From positions 310,001 through 374,000 of the forward strand of contig JAXGYO010000002.1 of NCBI GenBank assembly GCA_040772225.1: 64,000 nucleotides of DNA, in the 5' to 3' direction. The translations under genes and the position numbers were made by a program. Origin of the DNA: JAAYED01 sp040772225 (GTDB lineage Bacteria; Chloroflexota; Anaerolineae; UBA1429). Positions 34,426 to 43,423 of the stretch are shown in pieces (the stretch's first letter is position 1; each line of letters starts with the position of its first letter). Below the pieces are notes generated by a model. The model saw only the letters and a list, made by a program, of their open reading frames with translations, had not been told where the DNA came from and made no database searches.

Positions 34426-35706
34426 CTACTCCAATGGAAAGGCCCGGCAAAGTGCCCGTGTCTCCTGTCGGACACTCTTGCGCTCGGCGGGATCATCCAA
34501 ATGTTCCAGCACACGGCCGATCCAGCGTGCCACTTGCTTCATCTGTGCATCCCGGAAACCCCGCGTGGTCACGGCTGGCGTACCCAGCCGAATGCCGCTG
34601 CTGACCAGTGGCGGCTTTTGGTCAAAGGGAATCTGGTTCTTGTTGCAGGCGATCCCCGCCTCCTCAAGCGCCTCCTGAGCATCCTTGCCCGTGACATCAT
34701 AGCTCGTCACGGTGTCCACCATCATCAGATGGTTGTCTGTGCCGCCGGAAACGAGCCGCATCCCGAGGCGCTGCAACTCCGACGCGAGGATCTGAGCATT
34801 GTCTACAATCGCCTGTTGATAGACCTTGAACTCCGGCGTCAGCGCCTCGCCAAAGGCCACTGCCTTGGCAGCGATGATGTGCTCCAGAGGCCCGCCCTGA
34901 ATGCCAGGGAACACCGCTCGATCCAGCGCCTTGGCGTGGTTCTTCTTGCAGAGGATCAGCCCCCCGCGAGGGCCCCGCAGCGTTTTGTGTGTCGTCGTCG
35001 TGACGATGTCCGCATAGGGAATGGGGCTCGGGTGTAACCCCGCGACGACAAGTCCCGCAATGTGGGCAATGTCCGCCACCAGATAGCAGCCCGCCCTGTC
35101 AGCGATCTCGCGCAGCCGCGCAAAATCGATGATGCGCGAATACGTCGAAGCCCCTGCCAGAATCATCTTTGGCTTGACGTCCAGCGCTTGCGCCTCGAGG
35201 GCATCATAGTCGATGGTCTCTGTGTCCTGGGTGACACCGTAATGGACAAAGTTGTACTGAATCCCCGAAAAACTGAGCTTGTGCCCGTGTGTCAGGTGCC
35301 CGCCCTCGGCCAGGCTCATGGAGAGGACGGTGTCGCCGTGCTCGAGCAACGCCAGATAGGCCGCGGCGTTGGCCTGCGAACCAGAGTGAGGCTGCACGTT
35401 CGCGTGATCCGCACCAAACATCGCCTTGGCACGCTCAATGGCCAGTGATTCCACCTGATCGATGAATTCGCATCCGCCATAGTAGCGGCGACCGGGATAT
35501 CCCTCGGCGTACTTGTTCGTCAACACGCTGCCCTGAGCGTCCAGGACAGCCTGGCTGACATAGTTCTCCGATGCGATCAGCTCGATCGTTTCCTGTTGCC
35601 GCACGATCTCCGCCTCAATGGCGGCGGCGGCCTCAGGATCCCTCGACGCCAAACGCGCAGTGCTCCCTGTGTGATATCCCAGTGGGACAAACGTACCTTC
35701 GCTCAT
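34426..35706 (-). CDS. glyA: Serine hydroxymethyltransferase
   Basis: A 426-aa PLP enzyme interconverting serine and glycine with THF. ELIASENYVSQAVLDAQGSVLTNKYAEGYPGRRYYGG, HSGSQANAAAY, the AHIAGLV segment with the PLP Asp, and the Schiff-base Lys in TTTTHKTLRGPRGG are present. The ATG at 35706 follows GGGAGG; the open frame extends 58 codons further upstream, but the promoter at 35852 and the family N-terminus argue against using it. The leader is about 140 nt, unusually long here. Confidence 0.96.
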   Translation of the reverse strand: MSEGTFVPLGYHTGSTARLASRDPEAAAAIEAEIVRQQETIELIASENYVSQAVLDAQGSVLTNKYAEGYPGRRYYGGCEFIDQVESLAIERAKAMFGADHANVQPHSGSQANAAAYLALLEHGDTVLSMSLAEGGHLTHGHKLSFSGIQYNFVHYGVTQDTETIDYDALEAQALDVKPKMILAGASTYSRIIDFARLREIADRAGCYLVADIAHIAGLVVAGLHPSPIPYADIVTTTTHKTLRGPRGGLILCKKNHAKALDRAVFPGIQGGPLEHIIAAKAVAFGEALTPEFKVYQQAIVDNAQILASELQRLGMRLVSGGTDNHLMMVDTVTSYDVTGKDAQEALEEAGIACNKNQIPFDQKPPLVSSGIRLGTPAVTTRGFRDAQMKQVARWIGRVLEHLDDPAERKSVRQETRALCRAFPLE

Positions 35707-35851
35707 CCGATTCTGGCCTCCCATCATAATGCCCGATAACACCAGCAAAGTCGTTAGTGCAACCGGCTCGATAATCCCGTGTTGCGCGCTCCTCAGCAAC
35801 GAGGTCACCGGCGATGGCGCAGGGCGTGCGGTACGGGTGAACGACGCGCGG

Positions 35852-35880
35852 ATTATAGACGCGTCAGTACTGCCAGGCAA
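35852..35880 (-). promoter_or_regulatory. Promoter of glyA
   Basis: Minus-strand TTGCCT (35875-35880), 17-nt spacer, perfect TATAAT (35852-35857). About 140 nt of untranslated leader follows. No glycine, THF or SAM riboswitch pattern was recognised in it. Confidence 0.65.
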
Positions 35881-35981
35881 ACCTCACGTTTGAGGCCCGT
35901 GACGCCATGCCAAAGGGATCAGCGGCGATTCGACAAGAGCCACACCAGGCATCCAGCCGGGCCAGCGCCCAAGTGTGCAGA

Positions 35982-36968
35982 TCAATGGCGCACACGCCTC
36001 TGACCAACCCAGACGAGCGCGCCGAGGAGCACAACAAGCAGGCTCGCAAACCCTGTCGCCAGGATGCGCGGTATGGTCCAGGTAACCCGCTCACCACTCT
36101 GGCCGGGTGATTCGCCGGCGCCACCCCCTAGCAGTAGCTCTTCCGCTGCCGCTGGCACATCTGTCTCCAGCGCAGAGCCTGACTGCGCGTCGCGAGGTTC
36201 CTCGCGGTCGAGAAGAGACGGCGCCACACTATCTGCACTCTCAGAAACGTCTCCCGGCCCAGCCTCATCATCAGCGGAAGACTCCTCCGATTTGGCTGGC
36301 TCAACATCGGATTCCTCCGGGAGTGCCATGGCCGAGACACCCTGTTGATCATCGGTTGGCGGCGCCTCCGCTGCAGCCACAGTGGCGTCCTCTTGCTGAG
36401 GGGCTGCCTCTCTCTGGCTGGGCGCCGCCGCCTCGGCAACCATCTCTGCTTCGGCCGCATCTATCTCCTCGGCCGGCTCGCTACCTGCCGCCAACGCCCG
36501 AGCTTTTGAAGACACCTCTCGCTCCGCTTCCTCGAGAGCTTCTGCCTCCGGAGCGCTTGCCATCATCGTGGCCGGCGCCTGCTCTTCCAGTGCGTATTCA
36601 ACCATCGTGGAATCTGACCGACCAAAAAACGCAAACGCGTTCCAGGAAAGAGTCAGCACAAGCGCTGCACTCACGGCAACCACGCTCGTGCGCAATGCGT
36701 AAAAAGCGCTGTCCAGGCGCCGCGTCTGGCGTTGCGCGGCTATCAACGACTCTGGAATGACGACGGGCCGAGGCATACGAGGAGAAGGGACCGACCGCAA
36801 CAACTCTACGGTACGGCAGAGTGTCGCTAACTGCTCGGCGCACGTTTCGCACTCGGCCAGGTGTTTTTCCAGGCGTGCTGCCTCCTCAGAGGAGAGCTGT
36901 CCATCCAGATAGAGGGATAGCCTCTCCTGTTGATTACGGCAATGTAGCCACCTGCGGATGCTCTTCAT
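35982..36968 (-). CDS. Zinc-finger anti-sigma factor with two TM helices
   Basis: 328 aa. The N-terminal anti-sigma zinc-finger domain has LSLYLDGQLSSEEAARLEKHLAECETC (His-x3-Cys-x2-Cys, residues about 36-43). TM1 is at about 92-114. A long Ala/Glu/Asp-rich segment (about 115-295) with almost no predicted fold follows, then TM2 (about 300-320) and a short basic tail. It lies directly downstream of the ECF sigma gene (49 nt), as expected for a cognate pair. The acidic region would sit outside the membrane and could be the sensing or proteolysis-controlled part. Confidence 0.78.
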   Translation of the reverse strand: MKSIRRWLHCRNQQERLSLYLDGQLSSEEAARLEKHLAECETCAEQLATLCRTVELLRSVPSPRMPRPVVIPESLIAAQRQTRRLDSAFYALRTSVVAVSAALVLTLSWNAFAFFGRSDSTMVEYALEEQAPATMMASAPEAEALEEAEREVSSKARALAAGSEPAEEIDAAEAEMVAEAAAPSQREAAPQQEDATVAAAEAPPTDDQQGVSAMALPEESDVEPAKSEESSADDEAGPGDVSESADSVAPSLLDREEPRDAQSGSALETDVPAAAEELLLGGGAGESPGQSGERVTWTIPRILATGFASLLVVLLGALVWVGQRRVRH

Positions 36969-37017
36969 GAAACGGACTTTCTAGATAGATCCATTATCGA
37001 GGCAACTGATCCTTGCG

Positions 37018-37650
37018 CTAACTTTGTGTACGGTCAACACCTAGACGAAAGCTGGCGGGCAAAAGTTCCTCTCGCTCCAGCAAATAGTCACGCAGCTTGC
37101 CACGCGCGCGGCTCAACCGAGACTTGACCGTCCCAACCGAGATCTGCATAACCTCTGATATCTCATTGTAGGAGAGGCCATGGATGTCGGACAGCACCAG
37201 TACGGCGCGTTGATCGCTGGGCAGCACTCCGAGGGCCCGCTGAATGGCCATGCCGAGCTCCTGGCGCTCAGCATACGCCTCCGGCTCTTCCTCCTCGGCC
37301 AGGAGGATGCTGCTGTGCTCATCGTCCTCTACGAGGTCATCGATCGGCGTGCTTGGGCGTCGCTGCTTGTAGCGCAGCTGATCGTAGCTGCAGTTGGTGG
37401 TGATACGGAGAATCCAGCCCTTGAAGGAGCCCCCGCGATAGCGCGAGAGTCCCTGAAAGGCACGAATGAAGGCCTCCTGGGTCGCATCCATCGCAGTGTC
37501 CGCATTTCCAAGGATGCGGTACGCTACCGAATACGCCAGCTCCTGGTAGGCGGAGACGAGCTCATCAAAAGCCCGCAGATCGCCCTGCTGCGCCGCAGCG
37601 ATGATCGCGGGTTCCCTTTCAGTTCTACCAGCCTGGCTCCCAGAATTCAT
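37018..37650 (-). CDS. RNA polymerase ECF sigma factor (SigE/RpoE-like)
   Basis: 210 aa from the ATG at 37650. Sigma2 is visible (FDELVSAYQELAYSVAYRILGNADTAMDATQEAFIRAFQGLSRYRGGSFKGWILRI), as is sigma4 (LPSDQRAVLVLSDIHGLSYNEISEVMQISVGTVKSRLSRARGKLRDYL). An upstream TTG at 37731 would add 27 unconserved residues and run toward the tRNA promoter, so 37650 is preferred. It directs RNA polymerase to stress or envelope regulons and is presumably held by the downstream anti-sigma factor. Confidence 0.9.
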   Translation of the reverse strand: MNSGSQAGRTEREPAIIAAAQQGDLRAFDELVSAYQELAYSVAYRILGNADTAMDATQEAFIRAFQGLSRYRGGSFKGWILRITTNCSYDQLRYKQRRPSTPIDDLVEDDEHSSILLAEEEEPEAYAERQELGMAIQRALGVLPSDQRAVLVLSDIHGLSYNEISEVMQISVGTVKSRLSRARGKLRDYLLEREELLPASFRLGVDRTQS

Positions 37651-37718
37651 CGGCTCTGCGCTCGACCCTTCTGTGCTCTGGCCCTTCGTGCAGCTCGCCA
37701 CGATATTTCGCAAGCGGT

Positions 37719-37747
37719 TTGACGAAGCCAAACCGATGCTCTATACT
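37719..37747 (+). promoter_or_regulatory. Promoter of the tRNA-Leu gene
   Basis: TTGACG (37719-37724), 17-nt spacer, TATACT (37742-37747), about 20 nt upstream of the tRNA 5' end. Confidence 0.6.
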
Positions 37748-37766
37748 GCTGTCGCCCTGTGGGCAA

Positions 37767-37849
37767 GCCGAAGTGGCGGAATGGTATACGCGGTGGTCTC
37801 AAAAACCATTGGAGGTTGCTCCTTGTGGGTTCGAATCCCACCTTCGGCA
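37767..37849 (+). tRNA. tRNA-Leu (anticodon CAA)
   Basis: An 83-nt class II tRNA. The acceptor stem GCCGAAG pairs with CTTCGGC, followed by discriminator A. The anticodon loop CTCAAAA gives CAA. The long variable arm (GGAG/CTCC) and T-arm GTGGG-TTCGAAT-CCCAC are complete. CCA is not encoded. It reads UUG codons. Confidence 0.95.
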
Positions 37850-38008
37850 TTCATGATAACCGATATAGCCTGCTTTCGCAAGCATTTCGCGCGTCATCCC
37901 TGCAGTCGCTGGGCGCGACACGGATGGCGTTCTTTATGAGTCGTATACGGTTCAGAACGGTCCGCTGGTTTCACTGCCGCCCCTTAAAATAGAGAAGGAG
38001 ATCAGTCA

Positions 38009-38926
38009 ATGCCACTCGTCACCAGTAAAGCAATGTTGGAGGCCGCCCTTGAGGGCCATTTCGCCGTGGGCGCCTTTAACGCCAACAACATGGAGCAGAT
38101 CCAGGGGATCATCGACGCAGCAAACGAGGAAAAGTCGCCAGTGATCCTGCAGGTTAGTCAGGGCGCCATCGACTATGCTGGACTGGGCTTTGCCACGGCC
38201 ATGGTCAAGGTCGCCGCAGAAGAGGCGTCCGTACCGGTGGCATTGCACCTGGACCACGGCGCTAGCTTTGAGCAGAACGTCATCTGCCTCCGCGCAGGGT
38301 TCACCTCGCTGATGTTCGACGGCTCCAAGCTCCCCTACGAGGAGAACGTTGCCATCACAGCCAAGATCGTGGAGATGGCCAGTGTCGTGGGCATCCCCGT
38401 CGAGGCCGAGCTGGGCAAGGTGCTCCAGTCGCGCGACAAGGTCACCGAGGAGCAGGTGCGCGCGGCCATGACCGATCCCGATCAGGCCGCCGAGTTCATC
38501 GCCCGCACCGGCATCAGCTCCCTGGCCGTGGCCATTGGGTCCGTACATGCGATGGAGGCTGCTGAGGCGGAACTGGATATCGACCGCCTCAAGGCCATCC
38601 GCGCCAAGGTGAACATCCCGCTCGTGCTCCATGGGTCTTCCGGCGTCAAAGAATCGAGCGAAGTTGAGGCCATCCAGTACGGTATCTGCAAGATCAACGT
38701 CGCCACGATGCTGAACCAGGCATTTATCAAGGGCATCCTCGACGGCTATGCCGCCAACCCGAAGAATATCGATCCGCGCAAGTGGCTCGTGCTTTCTCGC
38801 GACGGTGTCAAAGAAGTCGTCCGCAGCAAGATGCGGCTCTTTGGCAGCAGCGGCACCGTAACCTCCTCCGGGTTTGTGAGCCCGCCGACTAGCCATCGCA
38901 AGGCAGAGCTCGGGCATCTCGAATAG
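38009..38926 (+). CDS. fba: Class II fructose-bisphosphate (ketose-bisphosphate) aldolase
   Basis: A 305-aa zinc aldolase. AFNANNMEQIQGIIDAA at the N-terminus, LHLDHGASFE (zinc His and catalytic Asp, about 79-88), VEAELGKVL, and the zinc ligands in LVLHGSSGV with the KINVAT phosphate-binding segment are present. It splits fructose 1,6-bisphosphate; tagatose-bisphosphate specificity (GatY/KbaY type) cannot be excluded, and would fit the galactose and uronate genes. GAAGGAG precedes the ATG. A strong terminator follows. Confidence 0.92.
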   Translation: MPLVTSKAMLEAALEGHFAVGAFNANNMEQIQGIIDAANEEKSPVILQVSQGAIDYAGLGFATAMVKVAAEEASVPVALHLDHGASFEQNVICLRAGFTSLMFDGSKLPYEENVAITAKIVEMASVVGIPVEAELGKVLQSRDKVTEEQVRAAMTDPDQAAEFIARTGISSLAVAIGSVHAMEAAEAELDIDRLKAIRAKVNIPLVLHGSSGVKESSEVEAIQYGICKINVATMLNQAFIKGILDGYAANPKNIDPRKWLVLSRDGVKEVVRSKMRLFGSSGTVTSSGFVSPPTSHRKAELGHLE

Positions 38927-38938
38927 TCGCTCGCTATG

Positions 38939-38969
38939 GACGGCCCCGATCAGATTGATCGGGGCCGTC
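38939..38969 (+). terminator. Rho-independent terminator of the aldolase gene
   Basis: A perfect 14-bp stem GACGGCCCCGATCA / TGATCGGGGCCGTC with a GAT loop, followed by TCGCTTT. Confidence 0.8.
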
Positions 38970-38982
38970 TCGCTTTCGGCTC

Positions 38983-39011
38983 TTGCCCGGTCCTCCCACT
39001 GGTCCTATACT
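38983..39011 (+). promoter_or_regulatory. Promoter of the thioredoxin/CcdA fusion gene
   Basis: TTGCCC (38983-38988), 17-nt spacer, TATACT (39006-39011), just after the aldolase terminator. Confidence 0.55.
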
Positions 39012-39049
39012 GTTCGCGATTCCAGCCTGGTAAACCTCGAGGACATGCT

Positions 39050-40594
39050 ATGCCGCGTTCAGCTCATCTGATACTATCGCTCGCACTGCTGGCGCTATGC
39101 TTGGCTGCACCACTGCACCCATCGGCTGCCAAAGGGCCGACGGAACTGACTGTGTTTAGCTCGCCCATCTGCAGCAGCTGCCAGGAATTCGCAGCCAAGC
39201 ATCTACCTTCACTCCAAGCCGGATACGGCGAGTCTCTTGTTGTGCGCACTGTGGACATCTCCACCGCAGAAGGACTGCTTGAGCTGGAGCAGGCAGAGTC
39301 AGCCGCAAACTCATTCAGCAACCCTTTGCCCGTGCTCTTGATCAACGGCGTGTTGCTGGCTGACGAGGACCTGGCTGCCTTGACCGCGCGTTTGAGCGAA
39401 GAGCTACAGGCGAGCCTTGGGCCGCCCTCAGAGGCTGTCTCTGTGATAGAACCATTGCTCGCTGACACGCCAGAAGCAGCTGCCGGCGAGCAAGAGGCTG
39501 TCTGCCTCACTGACTGTGTCCCCACCCGCCCCATCCACATCGCCTACGTGTCCAAGGCCTACTGCGATGTCTGCGACCGCACGAAACTGCTGCTGGACGT
39601 GCTCAGAAAAGAATACCCACAGATCATCGTCCACGAGTTTGACCAGTCACAGGATGCCAAGGTTCTGGAGGCAATCGGGCAGCATCTCCAGATCCCCTCC
39701 GACAGACGGCTCATCGCTCCGTCCATCTATGTGGGAGAGTCGGCGCTTGTCGGCGGCGACCAGATCACGAGCGATGCCCTGCGTGCGATTCTGGATGATT
39801 ATGTCGAGCCTGGCGCCCCGGCATTCTGGACCAGCATTGACACCTCACTGGCTACCGGCAGCATCCTGAGCCGGTTCCGGGGGCTGGATGTAGCCGCCGT
39901 CGCCCTGGCCGGACTGATCGATGGCGTAAATCCGTGTGCCTTTGCCACGATCCTGTTCTTTGTCTCCTATCTGGCTATCAGCCACCGCAGCCGCAAAGAA
40001 ATGCTGCTGGTCGGCGGTACCTTCACAGTCGGTGTGCTCATCACATACTTTGCCGTGGGCGTCGGCGCGATGCGGCTGCTCTCTCTCGTCGAGGCCGTCC
40101 GCGGCGTGGGCCTGGTGCTCTACGGTCTCATGGCTCTCGCTTGCCTGGTGCTAAGCGCGCTCAGCCTGCGGGACTATGTTCTTGCCCGGCAGGGCAGACT
40201 CTCGGACATGAGCCTCAACCTGCCGCAGAAGCTGCGCGATCGGATCCATCGTCGGATTCGGGCGGGCCGGGGCGCTTCGGTGGGCGCAGCGTTGATCACC
40301 GGAATCGTCATCTCCTTGCTCGAGCTGGCGTGCACAGGCCAAGTGTATCTCCCCACCATTTCCTACGTGATGGGCGTGCCCGATATGCGTGCCTCTGCAC
40401 TCGGCTATCTGGCGCTGTACAATCTGGCGTTTATCCTTCCCCTACTCGTCGTGCTGACGCTTGCGGCTTATGGCGTAAGCACCCGTACGTTTCAGAATCT
40501 GTTCACGCGCCACGCCGCCAAGAGCAAACTGGCAATGGCCGCGTTGTTTCTTGTGCTGGGAGCTCTGCTCACCGTCCGCGTTATCAACCTGTAA
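39050..40594 (+). CDS. Fusion of two thioredoxin-like domains with a CcdA/DsbD-type membrane domain
   Basis: 514 aa. A signal peptide (1-27) is followed by thioredoxin-like domain 1 with C41-S-S-C44, then a short CLTDC segment (C152, C156), then domain 2 with C172-D-V-C175. Six TM helices from about residue 280 to the end carry the CcdA-type cysteines C296 (NPCAFATILFF) and C428 (ELACTGQVYLP). By analogy with DsbD/CcdA it carries reducing equivalents across the membrane to its own extracytoplasmic thioredoxin domains. It is monocistronic with its own promoter. No cytochrome c maturation genes are adjacent. Confidence 0.82.
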   Translation: MPRSAHLILSLALLALCLAAPLHPSAAKGPTELTVFSSPICSSCQEFAAKHLPSLQAGYGESLVVRTVDISTAEGLLELEQAESAANSFSNPLPVLLINGVLLADEDLAALTARLSEELQASLGPPSEAVSVIEPLLADTPEAAAGEQEAVCLTDCVPTRPIHIAYVSKAYCDVCDRTKLLLDVLRKEYPQIIVHEFDQSQDAKVLEAIGQHLQIPSDRRLIAPSIYVGESALVGGDQITSDALRAILDDYVEPGAPAFWTSIDTSLATGSILSRFRGLDVAAVALAGLIDGVNPCAFATILFFVSYLAISHRSRKEMLLVGGTFTVGVLITYFAVGVGAMRLLSLVEAVRGVGLVLYGLMALACLVLSALSLRDYVLARQGRLSDMSLNLPQKLRDRIHRRIRAGRGASVGAALITGIVISLLELACTGQVYLPTISYVMGVPDMRASALGYLALYNLAFILPLLVVLTLAAYGVSTRTFQNLFTRHAAKSKLAMAALFLVLGALLTVRVINL

Positions 40595-40653
40595 CAGCGC
40601 GGAATCGCCGCAGCGGAGCGCTCGAAGGAGCCTTTCACAGCACAAAGAAAGAA

Positions 40654-40685
40654 CGGGCCAAAGACCTGCAGTGGTCTCTGGCCCG
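40654..40685 (-). terminator. Terminator of the uxaE-uxuB-HAD-larA-like-gnd operon
   Basis: Read on the minus strand, a 13-bp stem with one G-U pair (CGGGCCAGAGACC / GGTCTTTGGCCCG) and a 6-nt loop is followed by the T-rich TTCTTTCTTT. It lies 18 nt after the gnd stop. Confidence 0.75.
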
Positions 40686-40703
40686 CTCTGCGGCTCGAAC
40701 CAA

Positions 40704-42143
40704 TTACGACCCGTCGCGAGCGGCCTCTGCCAGGTCCTGCCACTCGGTGTGGTAGGTCCCCTCGCGATCGGTGCGCCGGTACGTGTGCGCACCGAAATAG
40801 TCGCGTTGCGCCTGCGTCAGGTTGGCCGGCAACCGCTCCGTGCGATAGGCATCAAAGTACGCCAGCGATGCGCTCATTGCCAGGCAGGGGATCCCCAGCT
40901 GTACCGCGGTGGTGACGACACGGCGCAGGGCGGCCTGGCGGGATAGCACAGCCTCTCGGAAATAAGGGTCCAGCAGCAGGTTTTGGAGCGCAGGGTTGCG
41001 GTCATAAGCCGCACTGATGTCATTGAGGAAACGGGCTCTGATAATGCACCCTCCCCGCCACAGCTTGGCCACGGGGCCCAGGTTGAGCCCATAGTCATAC
41101 TCGTCCGACGCGGCCCGCAGCAACCCCATCCCCTGCGCATAGGAGCAGATCTTGGCCGCGAACAGCGCCTGGCCCACATCGTCGATCAGCGACGCCACAT
41201 CCCCGTTGTAGCACAGAGGCGGTCCCTCGAGCACCTGGCTCGCCGCCACGCGTTCCGATTTCAGCGCGGAGGTGATGCGCGACTCGACCGCTGCGTTGAT
41301 GGTCTGCAGCGGCATGCCGATATCCATGGCATCCTGTGAGGTCCACTTGCCCGTACCTTTTTGCTGGGCCTCGTCCAGCACCAGATCCACGAGAGGCTGG
41401 CCGGTCTCTTCGTCGGTCACATAAAAGATGTCCCGCGTAATCTCGATCAGGTACGACTCAAGCTCGGCCTGGTTCCAGGCGCCAAAGATCTCGCCCAGTT
41501 CTGCCGCGGAGAGGCCCAGAGCCCGGTGCAGGATGTCATAGGCCTCGGCGATGAGTTGCATATCGCCGTACTCGATGCCATTGTGCACCATCTTCACATA
41601 GTGGCCGGCGCCGCGTGGCCCGAGGTAGGCCACACAGGGCTCCCCCTCGGCAACCGCAGCGATAGCCTGGAAGATCGGCGCCACCATCGCGTAGGCATCC
41701 TCCTGCCCGCCGGGCATGATCGCCGGCCCGTGCAACGCGCCATATTCACCGCCAGATACGCCGGTTCCGATATAGTTAATGTCCTTTGCCGCCAGGTCCA
41801 CCGCCCTGCGCTCGGTGTCCTTGTAGAACGAGTTGCCCCCATCAATGATCAGATCGCCCTTGTCGATCAGGGGCACCAACTGCTCGATGACCGCGTCGAC
41901 GGCGCGGCCTGCCTGCACCATGAGCATGATCTTGCGCGGCTTGGCCAGTGACGCCACCAGTTCCTCCAGCGTCTCGCAGCCCTTGATGCGCTTGCCTTTG
42001 GCCTCACCCTCAATGAACTCCCGCATCCGTTCCACCGTCCGGTTATAGACGGCAACAGAGAACCCATTGCGCTCCATGTTCAGCACCAGGTTCTGGCCCA
42101 TCACGGCCAGGCCCACCAGTCCGATCGTATAGTCGCTCATCAT
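40704..42143 (-). CDS. gnd: 6-phosphogluconate dehydrogenase (decarboxylating)
   Basis: A 479-aa long-form enzyme converting 6-phosphogluconate to ribulose 5-phosphate, CO2 and NAD(P)H. IGLVGLAVMGQNLVLNMERNGFSVAVYNRT (Rossmann), GTGVSGGEYGALHGPAIMPGG, the catalytic KMVHNGIEYGDMQLIAEAY and LIEITRDIFY are intact. Two ATGs (42143, 42140) follow AGGAGGAG; the second has the better spacing. It is the last gene of the five-gene uxaE operon (9-nt gap). This placement in a hexuronate operon suggests the pathway passes through gluconate 6-phosphate. Confidence 0.95.
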   Translation of the reverse strand: MMSDYTIGLVGLAVMGQNLVLNMERNGFSVAVYNRTVERMREFIEGEAKGKRIKGCETLEELVASLAKPRKIMLMVQAGRAVDAVIEQLVPLIDKGDLIIDGGNSFYKDTERRAVDLAAKDINYIGTGVSGGEYGALHGPAIMPGGQEDAYAMVAPIFQAIAAVAEGEPCVAYLGPRGAGHYVKMVHNGIEYGDMQLIAEAYDILHRALGLSAAELGEIFGAWNQAELESYLIEITRDIFYVTDEETGQPLVDLVLDEAQQKGTGKWTSQDAMDIGMPLQTINAAVESRITSALKSERVAASQVLEGPPLCYNGDVASLIDDVGQALFAAKICSYAQGMGLLRAASDEYDYGLNLGPVAKLWRGGCIIRARFLNDISAAYDRNPALQNLLLDPYFREAVLSRQAALRRVVTTAVQLGIPCLAMSASLAYFDAYRTERLPANLTQAQRDYFGAHTYRRTDREGTYHTEWQDLAEAARDGS

Positions 42144-42152
42144 CTCCTCCTG

Positions 42153-43421
42153 CTATAAGGACCACTCTGCCTGTTCGCTCTTGAGCCTGTGGAGCATCTC
42201 GCCTGCGCGCGGCACCAGCAGGATGCCCTCATCCTCACGATCCACCCATTCTGACAACTCGAGACCGTCGGGGTCGAGATAGCCGAGATTCACCCGCTCA
42301 CAACGCTCGCGGGGGATGCCCGTCGCCAAAACCACGTTAATGCGGGCGCGCTCGACCCCACCCTCGTACGTACCCGCCCCCTTGACCAGCGTCGCATGGG
42401 TCATAATGCCGCGCGACACGCCGGCGAAACGGCCCATCTGCGCCAGGTAATAGTCCCGGACATGATACCCGATCCGATCCAGCACTGCGCCATGGGTGTA
42501 CGAGATCTCGTCGATGTGCGGTGCATAGATGATCACGGTGCCGCCGTCCGAGACGACCGGCTCAAGCTTGTACATCCCCTTGCTGGCGGTCCAGATATCG
42601 TCATAGAGATCGGGCATCACCGAGATCACAGTGTGGAACGGGTGGTCCATCCAACGGATGTTCACGCGTGCTGAGATCTCCGCCGCCGCCGCCTGAGACA
42701 ACTCGGGCGTCCCCCAGAACAGGCCAGCAAGGTCGTGATGGCCAACGACTACCATACTGAAACAGGACTTTTCCACAGGGATCAGGGCGGCGGCGCGGTT
42801 GAGCATCTCGCGCACCGGTGTGTCCTGGCGCCCGATGGTCCACAGGTTGGTCAGCAGCGCGCCCAGCCAGTGGCTGACATCGATCACACCCGGTCCGCTG
42901 ATGCCAGGGTAAAAGTACTTGTTGCCGCCCGAGAACCCGACGATCTCATGCGGAAAGACAGGGCCGCAGATCATGAGATGGTCATAGTCCAAGACACGCG
43001 CGTTGATCTCGACAGGCAGATCCTCCCGGAGCATGCCATTGCTGAGCTCGGCGATCTCCCGCTCCGGTATCATGCCCAGGAGGGTGAGTCCCGAGGTATA
43101 CTCATGGTTATAGAGTCCTACGGCAGCATAGCGCGTCGCCCGCTCATCACGGGTAATGCCCAGGTGCTGGCAGATGCGCTCCTCATCCATGGCTGGATGG
43201 GTGCCCAGTGCGATCACGACGTCCAGCCTGGTCACCTGCCCGAGCATCAGGTCGGCCAGGGTACGAAAACAGAGCGGAATGGGCCCGCTGCGCGTGGTGT
43301 CGGGCAGGATCAGCAGCACACGCTTGCCGCGCACGCCCGCCTGCTCCACGCCCTGCCGGAGGATCTCGCGGGCCTCATCCTCGGTGAGAAAGCGGTCAGA
43401 GAATCCTTTGCCAACAAGCAT
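42153..43421 (-). CDS. larA: LarA-like nickel-pincer-dependent racemase/epimerase
   Basis: A 422-aa LarA/DUF2088-family protein. DTTR (41-44), the GTHPAM motif (73-78), and H158-x9-K168-x15-H184 reproduce the spacing of LarA H174/K184/H200 (catalytic His, cofactor-linked Lys, Ni ligand); H106 in YNHEY may match H108. The family uses nickel-pincer nucleotide to racemise or epimerise 2-hydroxyacids, including aldonates. In an operon with uxuB and gnd, an aldonate 2-epimerase (mannonate/gluconate) is a reasonable inference, not shown. Gap to the HAD gene is 2 nt. Confidence 0.82.
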   Translation of the reverse strand: MLVGKGFSDRFLTEDEAREILRQGVEQAGVRGKRVLLILPDTTRSGPIPLCFRTLADLMLGQVTRLDVVIALGTHPAMDEERICQHLGITRDERATRYAAVGLYNHEYTSGLTLLGMIPEREIAELSNGMLREDLPVEINARVLDYDHLMICGPVFPHEIVGFSGGNKYFYPGISGPGVIDVSHWLGALLTNLWTIGRQDTPVREMLNRAAALIPVEKSCFSMVVVGHHDLAGLFWGTPELSQAAAAEISARVNIRWMDHPFHTVISVMPDLYDDIWTASKGMYKLEPVVSDGGTVIIYAPHIDEISYTHGAVLDRIGYHVRDYYLAQMGRFAGVSRGIMTHATLVKGAGTYEGGVERARINVVLATGIPRERCERVNLGYLDPDGLELSEWVDREDEGILLVPRAGEMLHRLKSEQAEWSL

Positions 43422-43423
43422 GG

